Assembly (NCBI GenBank): GCA_946481405.1
Contig: CAMLNY010000093.1
Location: 1 to 5,933, forward strand
Length of the DNA stretch: 5,933 bases
Reading direction: 5' to 3'
Source of the DNA: an uncultured Brevundimonas sp.
GTDB lineage: Bacteria; Pseudomonadota; Alphaproteobacteria; Caulobacterales; Caulobacteraceae
Each line of letters begins with the position of its first letter. Positions within the stretch are counted from its first letter, which is position 1. Both the position numbers and the translations under genes were made by a program. Under the pieces are notes generated by a model, which saw nothing but the letters and a program-made list of their open reading frames with translations, was not told where the DNA came from and did not search any database. This document shows positions 1 to 5,693 of the stretch, in pieces.

Positions 1-1274
1 ACATCCATGACCGCAAGCAGAAGGAAGACGAGATTGCGCAGATCAACCAGCAGCGGACGGGCCATGATGCCCTTCAGACGGGGCAGGTCGAGGGCGCGGA
101 ACTGGTCCCATTCGGTCAGGATGACCAGGGCCTCGGCGCCCTCGGCCGCCTCATAGGCGCCGGTCGCGAAAGTGACGTCCTTCAGCAGGTGGGCGGCTTC
201 CTTCATCCCCTCGGGATCGAAGGCGACGACCTTTGCGCCCATGTCCTGCAGGGCCGGAACGATGGCCAGGCTGGGACTGTCGCGCATGTCGTCTGTGTTC
301 GGCTTGAACGTCAGGCCCAGGATGGCGATCGTCTTGCCGGCGATATCGCCGCCGACAGCGCCGCGGATCTTCTCGGCCATCCTGAGCTTGCGCGCGTCGT
401 TGACCTCGACCGTGGTCTCGATCAGGCGGACAGGGGCCTCGTACTGCTGGGCCGTGCGGACCAGGGCGATGGTGTCCTTGGGGAAGCAGGAGCCGCCGTA
501 ACCGGGGCCGGCGTTCAGGAATTTGGAGCCGATGCGGCCGTCCAGACCGATGCCCTTGGCGACCTGCTGCACGTCGGCGCCGACCTTTTCACAGAGGTCG
601 GCCATCTCGTTGATGAAGGTGATCTTCATCGCGAGGAAGCCGTTGCCCGCGTATTTGATCAGCTCGGATGTGCGGCGCGAGGTATAGAGCACCGGGAATT
701 CATTGAGGCTCAGCGGACGATAGAGCTCGGCCATGGCGGCGCGGGCGCGCTCGTCCTCGACGCCGATGACGACGCGGTCCGGACGCTTGAAGTCCTCGAT
801 GGCGGCGCCTTCGCGCAGGAACTCGGGGTTGGAGACCACGGCGAACTGTGCGTTCGGGTTGGCCTTCTTCATGATCGCCTCGACCTCGTCGCCGGTGCCG
901 ACCGGAACAGTCGACTTGGTGACGACGACAGTGAAGTCCTGGATCAGGCCGGCGATCTCCTCGGCGGCGGCGTAGACGTAGGAGAGGTCGGCATGGCCGT
1001 CGCCGCGGCGCGTCGGGGTGCCCACAGCGATGAAGACGATTTCGGCGCTGCGGATGGCCTCGGAACCGTCGACGGCGAACGACAGGCGGCCTGCCTTGAC
1101 GTTATCGGCGACCAGCTGGTCCAGACCCGGCTCGAAGATGGGGATCTCGCCGCGGTTCAGGCGCTCGATCTTGGAAGGGTCCTTGTCGACGCAGACGACC
1201 GTATGACCGAAGTCGGCGAAACAGGCTCCGGACACCAGACCGACATAGCCGGTGCCAATCATCGTCACGCGCAT
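1..1274 (-). CDS. UDP-glucose 6-dehydrogenase, 3' end beyond the window
   Basis: Oxidises UDP-glucose to UDP-glucuronate with two NAD+ in the cytoplasm, supplying an acidic sugar donor for exo- or capsular polysaccharide. The minus strand reads open from an ATG at 1274 through the left edge, giving 424 complete codons. The N-terminal Rossmann motif GTGYVGLVSG (7-16) starts the NAD domain, followed by VGTPT (84-88), the STVPVGT segment (121-127) and NPEFLREG (149-156). The central helix carries Lys207 in ELIKYAGNGFLAMK. The catalytic segment is GYGGSCFPKD, with nucleophile Cys263 and Asp267. The C-terminal UDP-binding domain has GLTFKPNTDDMRDSP (320-334). These positions sit about three residues after those known for the Streptococcus pyogenes enzyme. 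A purine-rich Shine-Dalgarno stretch (GGAG, complement of 1281-1284) stands six bases before the ATG. The family usually has about 430-445 residues, so nearly all is present. Oddity: after DLRN (411-414), where homologues usually continue with IY and a proline-containing tail, this one reads LVFLLLAVMD. Family assignment is very secure. The symbol (ugd, udg or rkpK) varies by species, so none is given. Confidence 0.96.
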   Translation of the reverse strand, partial: MRVTMIGTGYVGLVSGACFADFGHTVVCVDKDPSKIERLNRGEIPIFEPGLDQLVADNVKAGRLSFAVDGSEAIRSAEIVFIAVGTPTRRGDGHADLSYVYAAAEEIAGLIQDFTVVVTKSTVPVGTGDEVEAIMKKANPNAQFAVVSNPEFLREGAAIEDFKRPDRVVIGVEDERARAAMAELYRPLSLNEFPVLYTSRRTSELIKYAGNGFLAMKITFINEMADLCEKVGADVQQVAKGIGLDGRIGSKFLNAGPGYGGSCFPKDTIALVRTAQQYEAPVRLIETTVEVNDARKLRMAEKIRGAVGGDIAGKTIAILGLTFKPNTDDMRDSPSLAIVPALQDMGAKVVAFDPEGMKEAAHLLKDVTFATGAYEAAEGAEALVILTEWDQFRALDLPRLKGIMARPLLVDLRNLVFLLLAVMD

Positions 1275-1302
1275 CGAACTCTCCCCCAGCGGCAGCGAGA
1301 GT

Positions 1303-1331
1303 CCCATACCCTACGAAATGTTGCAGTGCAA
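1303..1331 (-). promoter_or_regulatory. Possible promoter/operator upstream of UDP-glucose dehydrogenase
   Basis: On the minus strand TTGCAC (complement of 1326-1331) is followed after exactly 17 bases by TATGGG (complement of 1303-1308), 28 bases before the dehydrogenase ATG. Each hexamer matches only three of six sigma-70 consensus positions, so the call rests mainly on the ideal spacing and on the position. The upstream element lies within TTGCAGTGCAA (1321-1331), an 11 bp perfect palindrome around a central base, so a repressor could cover the -35 region. The same ten bases recur before the GT4-like gene at the other end of the window. A start site and a binding protein remain inferred. 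Confidence 0.35.
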
Positions 1332-1404
1332 ACTGTCATGAACCACGTTCCGTTAAGCCTGTCTTCTTACGCGATCTTGAGTGTCGCGGGCGCAGGGTTT
1401 GGCG

Positions 1405-2274
1405 ATGACCGATACCTCGCCCCTCGTCCTGCCGGAAGGCGCCCTGACAGACCGCCGCCAGCGCGCCCGCGCTCCGTTCCGCAAGGCGCGGCGCGAGCGG
1501 GAACGCGTCCGGCTGCTGGGCCAGACGGTAGATCTGGTGCGCCCCGAAGAGGTGCTGCACCACGTCGAGACTTGGGTGCGGGCGCGACGAAAGGTCGTGA
1601 TCGCCAACCATAACCTGAACAGCCTCGCCCTGTTGCAGAAAGAGCCCCGGCTGCGGCGTTTCTACGAGCGGGCCGATCTGGTCGAGGTCGATTCCACGCC
1701 CCTGATCCAGTTCGCCAAGCTGCTGGGCCTGCACGGCAAGGCCTTCCACCGCTGCACCTATCTGGACTGGCGCGACCATTTCTGGAGCCTGGTCGACCGC
1801 AACAGGTGGCGGGTCATGTACGTCGGCGGCGAGCCGAAAGTCGTCGAGCGGGCGCGCCAGAAGCTGTCGGCTGAATATCCTGGCGCGGACATCAAGGTGC
1901 GCGACGGCTTCTTCGTCGCCACGCCGGGCTCGCGCGACAATGCGGTCGTGCTCGACGAGGTGACGGCGTTCAAGCCGCACATCCTGTTCGTCGGCATGGG
2001 CATGCCGCGCCAGGAGCTGTGGATCCTGGACAATCTCGACGCCCTGCCCGACTGCGCCATCTTCTCGGTCGGCGCCGCCTTCGACTATGAGGCCGGCGCC
2101 CAGAAGGCCGCCCCGCGCTGGATGGGACGGATGGGGATCGAGTGGCTGTTCCGTCTGGTCAACGATCCGAAGCGGCTGGCGCGCCGCTATCTGATCGAGC
2201 CGTGGAGCCTGAGCCACCTGATCGCCGCCGATCTGTGGACGGCGGTCCGCACGCGACGCGGACAGGCCGCCTAG
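1405..2274 (+). CDS. WecB/TagA/CpsF family (GT26) glycosyltransferase
   Basis: Probable membrane-associated glycosyltransferase that adds a sugar from a nucleotide donor to an undecaprenyl-linked acceptor early in polysaccharide repeat-unit assembly. Donor and acceptor cannot be read from sequence. With the ATG at 1405 the product has 289 residues. A basic, probably disordered leader (about 17-36) precedes the GT26 domain (about 38-250). Landmarks are NHNLNSLALL (68-77), DLVEVDSTPLIQF (91-103) with Asp96 where the family keeps its proposed catalytic base, WRVMYVGG (135-142), PHILFVGMGMPRQELWI (191-207), VGAAFDYEAG (222-231) and APRWMGRMGIEWLFRL (236-251). The C-terminal RRYLIEPWSL region resembles the membrane-targeting tail known in TagA. 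A GTG at 1381 would add eight residues, but AGGG at 1394-1397 sits seven bases before the ATG and nothing comparable precedes the GTG. The usual DGxG after the adl motif is replaced by DSTPL, so this belongs to a divergent subfamily. It is transcribed divergently from the dehydrogenase. The family is sure; the specific substrate is not. Confidence 0.92.
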   Translation: MTDTSPLVLPEGALTDRRQRARAPFRKARRERERVRLLGQTVDLVRPEEVLHHVETWVRARRKVVIANHNLNSLALLQKEPRLRRFYERADLVEVDSTPLIQFAKLLGLHGKAFHRCTYLDWRDHFWSLVDRNRWRVMYVGGEPKVVERARQKLSAEYPGADIKVRDGFFVATPGSRDNAVVLDEVTAFKPHILFVGMGMPRQELWILDNLDALPDCAIFSVGAAFDYEAGAQKAAPRWMGRMGIEWLFRLVNDPKRLARRYLIEPWSLSHLIAADLWTAVRTRRGQAA

Positions 2275-2279
2275 GCGGC
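2266..2279. repeat. 14 bp perfect palindrome carrying both convergent stop codons
   Basis: GCCGCCTAGGCGGC equals its own reverse complement. The central CTAG (2271-2274) provides the TAG stop of the plus-strand glycosyltransferase (2272-2274) and, on the other strand, the TAG stop of the phosphatase (complement of 2271-2273). The arms encode the final Ala-Ala of both proteins. It has no loop and no following T-run, so it is not a typical intrinsic terminator, and I see no terminator between these two genes. Confidence 0.9.
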
Positions 2280-3086
2280 GAGGGCCGAGGTGGTGATCGC
2301 CACTCGTCCGGCCCGGCCCGTGGCCTGAAGCAGAACACGGGTCTCTCCAGCCAGCCGCACAGCTGAGAGAACATTGGTCGCGTAGGCGCCGGTGTCGACG
2401 CCGATACGGCGCGCGTCGGAATGCACGGTCTCGATCGGCGTGTGGCCGTGGACCACCACCTGCTCGAACGGCGCGGGGTGATCGAGGAACGGCTGGCGGA
2501 TCCACATCAGGTCGTCCGGCGACTGGGCCGGCAGGGCGATGCCGGGGCGCGCACCCGCATGGACGAAGAAATAGTCGCCGATCGAAACCGACAGCTCCTG
2601 TCGCGCGAGCAGTTCCCGATGGGACTCCGGCAGGGCTTCCGCCAGGGCGCGAGAGGCGTCCGCCCAGGCCTGCATGTCGCCGCGCATCGGCGGCGGGCTG
2701 ACGCCGTAGGAGACGAGGGTGTCGCGCCCGCCGTAGTCGCACCACGACGGCCCCACCATCGGATCGTGGAGAAAGGCCTCCATCCGGTCCTCATGGTTGC
2801 CCTTGATGAAGTGGACCTCCAGCGACGGATCGACCGCAAGATTGCACAGCTGGTCCAGCACACCGCGGGAATCCAGGCCGCGATCGACATAGTCGCCGAG
2901 GAAGACCACCACCTTCCGCGAGGCCTGGGCCATGTGGAGGTCGGCGCGGATGGCCTGGATCAGGCGGTCGGCCAGATCGGACCGTCCGTGGATGTCGCCG
3001 ACCGCCCAGATGACACAGTCGGCGGGCGTGCGGGCCGTCCTCCGGGCCGGTCGATTGGGAAAGAGGCGCGACAGCATCCGATCCAC
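2271..3086 (-). CDS. PPP-family metallophosphatase (serine/threonine phosphatase-like)
   Basis: Cytoplasmic two-metal phosphoesterase of 271 residues. The full PPP signature is present in order: GDIHG (30-34), GDYVDRG (64-70), GNHED (96-100), VHAG with metal ligand His176, and VHGHTPIE (212-219) with His213 and His215. GVDTGAY (229-235) is the usual late motif. The length and this late HGHT...DTGA pattern match bacterial proteins annotated as Ser/Thr protein phosphatase 1 (PrpA/PrpB-like) or diadenosine tetraphosphatase, and sequence alone does not separate protein from nucleotide substrates. No signal peptide or membrane segment is visible. The start chosen is GTG at 3086, with a purine-rich AGGGGG just upstream; an in-frame ATG at 3077 is the alternative and would remove three residues. 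An ATG two bases upstream of the GTG is out of frame. The gene begins 22 bp after the stop of the family 3 glycoside hydrolase on the same strand, so co-transcription is likely. Its 3' end overlaps the convergent glycosyltransferase gene by four bases. Confidence 0.92.
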   Translation of the reverse strand: MDRMLSRLFPNRPARRTARTPADCVIWAVGDIHGRSDLADRLIQAIRADLHMAQASRKVVVFLGDYVDRGLDSRGVLDQLCNLAVDPSLEVHFIKGNHEDRMEAFLHDPMVGPSWCDYGGRDTLVSYGVSPPPMRGDMQAWADASRALAEALPESHRELLARQELSVSIGDYFFVHAGARPGIALPAQSPDDLMWIRQPFLDHPAPFEQVVVHGHTPIETVHSDARRIGVDTGAYATNVLSAVRLAGETRVLLQATGRAGRVAITTSALAA

Positions 3087-3108
3087 ATGCCCCCTCGCCT
3101 CACGTCGT

Positions 3109-5412
3109 TCAAGCCGGTCGCGGTCCCAGGGTGAGGCTCGCCGGCGCGCCGGACTGGGCCGAAGACGTCAGCCAGATGTCGAAGGCGCCGGGCTGGACCG
3201 TCGATCGGCCGTCGGCCCCGACGTATTCCAGTCGCTCGCGACGCAGGGTGAAGGCGACGGTCTTCGTCTCGCCCGCCGCCAGTTCAACCTTGCGGAAATC
3301 GCGCAGACGACGGCCCGGCTGGGTCAGATCGGCGACACGGTCACGGATGTAGAGCTGGACCGTCTCGACCACACCGCGAGCGCCGGCGTTGGTCAGGTCA
3401 ACGGAGACCTCGACCTCGCCGGTCCAGTCGAGCGTCGGCGACGAAAGGGTCACCTCGCCGTATGTGACCGCGCCATAGGTGAGGCCGTGGCCGAACGGAT
3501 AAAGAGCGGTGTTGGTCGTCTCGCGGTAGCGGGCCACGTATTCCTGGGATGCCAGGGCGTTGTTCGCCGGACGGCCCGTGATCTTGTGGTCGTAGTAGAA
3601 AGGCTGCTGGCCCGTGCGGGCGAACGAGACGGGCAGGCGGCCCGAGGGCGAGACCTTGCCGAAGACGACGTCGGCCACCGCATGCCCCATCTCTCCGCCG
3701 AGGAACCAGGTGACGACAATGGCGCCGGCGTCCTTTACAGGCCCCGACAGCTCCATGGCCCGTCCGTTGCGCAGCAGGACGACCACCGGCTTGCCGGTTG
3801 CCGCCACGGCTTGGGCGAGCGCGCGCTGAGGCGCGGGGATATCGATCTCTGTGCGGGACTGGGCCTCGCCGGACATGCGCGAGCTTTCGCCGATGGCGAG
3901 GACCACGACGTCGGCCTGCGACGCGGCCAGGACGGCGGCCTCGATCCCGCCGGCGATAGCGGTTTCGACGTCAGAGCCCTTGACCACGGTCAGTTCGGCG
4001 TCGTCGGCCATGGCCTCGCGGAAGCCCTGTTCCAGCGAGATCCGGCGCGTTTCATCGCCCCAGATGGTCCAGGGGCCGAAGACATTGTCGACGTCGGCGC
4101 CGAAGGGGCCGATCAGGGCGATCTTCTGGCCCTCGGTTTTCAGCGGCAGGAGGTCGTTCTCGTTCTTCAGCAGGACGATCGACTTGACCGCGGCCTCGCG
4201 CGCCAGCTCGCGGTGTTCGCGCGAGCCGACGATGCGCCGCTCCCTCTCGGGATCACAGCCGCGATAGGGATCGTCGAACAGGCCGAGCGCGGCCTTGGTC
4301 ATCAGGACGCGCCGGACCGCCTGGTCGACCCGGGCCACAGGCACGTCGCCGCTCTCCACCAGATCGGGAATGTGTTCGAGGAACAGGCCCGAGACCATCG
4401 ACATGTCGATGCCGGCCAGCAGGGCGATGCGCGCCGCGTCGCGTCCGTCGGCGGCGAAGCCGTGGGCGATCAGCTCCTGTTCCGCCGTATAGTCGGAGAC
4501 GACGAAGCCGGCGAAGTCCCACTCGTCACGCAGGATCTGGGTCAGTAGATAGGGGCTGCCCGAGGCCGGCACGCCGTTCAGGTCGTTGAAGGCGCTCATC
4601 ACCGACAGGGCGCCGGCGTCGAAGGCGGCCTTGAACGGCGGCAGGAAGGTCCCGCGCAGCGTCGCCTCGGACATGTCCGTGGTGTTGTAGTCCATGCCCG
4701 CGATGGCGGCCGAATAGGCGGCGAAATGCTTGGGCGTGGCCAGAAGGGCGTCGCGGTCGGCCAGCCCCCGCTCGCCCTGGAAGCCGCGCACGCGGGCGAC
4801 GGCCAGGACCTCGTTCAGCCAGACGTCCTCGCCCGCGCCCTCGACGCCGCGACCCCAACGCTGGTCGCGCGCCACGTCGACCATGGGGGCGTAGGTCTGG
4901 TGGATGCCCGAGACGGCGCCTTCCAGCGCGGCGGCCCTCGCCGTCCGGCGAGCGAGATCGGCGTCGAAGGCGGCCGCCTCGGCCAGCGGGACCGGGAAGA
5001 CGGTCTTCAGCCCATGGATGATGTCGGCGGCGAACAGCAGGGGAATGCCGAGGCGGGTCTCCTCGACCGCGATCCTCTGGATCCGGCGCCCGGCCTCGGC
5101 GCCGACGCCGTTGAACAGATTGCCGACCTTGCCCTCGCGGATCATGCGGGTGACCCGCGCCGGGTCGCCCTGGCCGTCCAGCGGGTTCACATTCATCGGC
5201 CGGAAGCGGAAGGGATCGCCCAGCAGGTTCAGCTGGCCGGCCTTCTCCTCGATCGTCATGCGGGCGATCAGGTCCTCGACGCGATCCATATCCTGGGCCT
5301 GTTTCGCCTCCGCCGAGCGCGGCGCCGACATCATCGCCGCGCCAAACGTCGCCAGTCCAGCGGCAACGGCCAGAACGGAACGGCGGTCGTGGCGCGTGTG
5401 GGTGTCGATCAT
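3109..5412 (-). CDS. bglX: BglX-type family 3 glycoside hydrolase (beta-glucosidase), Tat-exported
   Basis: Retaining exo-acting beta-glucosidase that releases terminal glucose from beta-linked oligosaccharides, predicted periplasmic. The 767 residues closely match the length of E. coli BglX. The N-terminus has a twin-arginine-like signal: D-R10-R11-S-V-L, a hydrophobic stretch (12-29) and an AEA cleavage motif (34-36). The GH3 barrel domain (about 45-380) includes RMTIEEKAGQL (51-61), AADIIHG with the substrate-contacting Asp130, RWGRGVEGAGED (185-196), the TPKHF motif (226-230) and the nucleophile Asp307 in FVVSDYTAEQEL. The alpha/beta sandwich domain (about 400-600) starts near SIVLLKNENDLLPL and contains GPW (446-448), and SGEAQSRTEIDIP, whose Glu516 is the candidate acid/base. 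FGHGLTY (640-646) leads into a C-terminal fibronectin type III-like domain (about 664-745). All key motifs are intact. The ATG at 5412 is preceded by a weak AAGAG-type ribosome site. The phosphatase gene follows after 22 bp. Family is certain. True substrate is open: beta-glucan scavenging or trimming of the neighbouring exopolysaccharide are both possible. Confidence 0.95.
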   Translation of the reverse strand: MIDTHTRHDRRSVLAVAAGLATFGAAMMSAPRSAEAKQAQDMDRVEDLIARMTIEEKAGQLNLLGDPFRFRPMNVNPLDGQGDPARVTRMIREGKVGNLFNGVGAEAGRRIQRIAVEETRLGIPLLFAADIIHGLKTVFPVPLAEAAAFDADLARRTARAAALEGAVSGIHQTYAPMVDVARDQRWGRGVEGAGEDVWLNEVLAVARVRGFQGERGLADRDALLATPKHFAAYSAAIAGMDYNTTDMSEATLRGTFLPPFKAAFDAGALSVMSAFNDLNGVPASGSPYLLTQILRDEWDFAGFVVSDYTAEQELIAHGFAADGRDAARIALLAGIDMSMVSGLFLEHIPDLVESGDVPVARVDQAVRRVLMTKAALGLFDDPYRGCDPERERRIVGSREHRELAREAAVKSIVLLKNENDLLPLKTEGQKIALIGPFGADVDNVFGPWTIWGDETRRISLEQGFREAMADDAELTVVKGSDVETAIAGGIEAAVLAASQADVVVLAIGESSRMSGEAQSRTEIDIPAPQRALAQAVAATGKPVVVLLRNGRAMELSGPVKDAGAIVVTWFLGGEMGHAVADVVFGKVSPSGRLPVSFARTGQQPFYYDHKITGRPANNALASQEYVARYRETTNTALYPFGHGLTYGAVTYGEVTLSSPTLDWTGEVEVSVDLTNAGARGVVETVQLYIRDRVADLTQPGRRLRDFRKVELAAGETKTVAFTLRRERLEYVGADGRSTVQPGAFDIWLTSSAQSGAPASLTLGPRPA

Positions 5413-5483
5413 GATCTGCTCTTCGTTTCTTGCGCGAACCGATAGGGGGTGAAGCGGGCGAAGTCAGGTCACGCCATGTTTCG

Positions 5484-5497
5484 CCGGAAACGTCCGG
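5484..5497. repeat. Small inverted repeat in the leader of the glycoside hydrolase gene
   Basis: CCGGA (5484-5488) and TCCGG (5493-5497) pair across a four-base AACG loop, about 70 bp upstream of the hydrolase ATG. Further GGTCC/GGTTCC repeats follow immediately. It could form a short hairpin in the 5' leader or be an operator, but such GC-rich repeats are common by chance in DNA of this composition. Confidence 0.3.
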
Positions 5498-5572
5498 TTC
5501 CGGTCCGGGGATGCACCTGTGCCTGACCGGCCACACCACAGAACAGGGGTATCAAGTCGCACCCACACGATC

Positions 5573-5604
5573 TTGCACTGCACAATAAGTTCGCGTCCTA
5601 TGGT
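5573..5604 (+). promoter_or_regulatory. Possible promoter/operator upstream of the GT4-like gene
   Basis: TTGCACTGCA (5573-5582) is identical to the ten bases that read toward the dehydrogenase at the other intergenic region (complement of 1322-1331). TGCA-C-TGCA within it is a 9 bp perfect palindrome. TATGGT follows at 5599-5604, giving 20 bases between TTGCAC and TATGGT, which is longer than a standard sigma-70 spacer. The element is therefore better supported as a regulator site than as a -35 box. TGC-rich palindromes of this style are known operators of the alphaproteobacterial PhaR/AniA repressor, but that link is an inference. Confidence 0.35.
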
Positions 5605-5629
5605 TACCGGCTGCAGGGTCGGGGGAAAT

Positions 5630-5677
5630 ATGACGATGCATTGTGCACGACCCGACGGTCCGTGTCCGCCTCGCTAG
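5630..5677 (+). other. Possible 15-codon leader ORF before the GT4-like gene
   Basis: An ATG at 5630 preceded by a G-rich stretch (5621-5625, four bases away) opens a 15-residue frame, MTMHCARPDGPCPPR, ending in TAG at 5675-5677, 16 bases before the GTG start of the glycosyltransferase. It resembles the G-rich ribosome site of the dehydrogenase gene. It is in a different frame from the glycosyltransferase and has no recognisable family. It could be a translated leader that affects downstream initiation, or a chance frame. A TGCA-TTG-TGCA inverted repeat (5637-5647) overlaps its second to sixth codons. Confidence 0.25.
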
Positions 5678-5693
5678 ACGGGGCCAGAACACC

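Noticed and set aside
1353..1367. CtrA-like site, TTAA-N7-TTCT, upstream of the GT26 gene
   Set aside because: It matches seven of eight half-site bases, but the second half-site is imperfect, and such degenerate sites occur by chance. Without conservation data it is not enough for a feature.
189..1613. 474-residue plus-strand open frame across the dehydrogenase region
   Set aside because: It is antisense to a clear UDP-glucose dehydrogenase whose catalytic motifs are intact. Long opposite-strand frames are expected at this GC content, and its translation shows no domain pattern.
2275..2330. Search for an intrinsic terminator after the convergent stops
   Set aside because: The palindrome lacks a loop and a T-run, and all flanking sequence is coding on one strand or the other. 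No terminator is supported.
1336..2745. 469-residue minus-strand open frame across the GT26 gene and the phosphatase 3' half
   Set aside because: It overlaps two well-supported genes, in a different frame from the phosphatase, and its arginine/proline-rich composition is typical of a shadow frame.
2932..4548. 538-residue plus-strand open frame opposite the glycoside hydrolase
   Set aside because: It lies antisense to an intact BglX-type gene, with no recognisable motif or ribosome site of its own.
4526..5539. 337-residue minus-strand frame overlapping the N-terminal third of the glycoside hydrolase
   Set aside because: It is the shifted frame of the same gene, dominated by Arg, Gly and Pro. 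The true frame carries the signal peptide and GH3 motifs without interruption, so no frameshift is needed.
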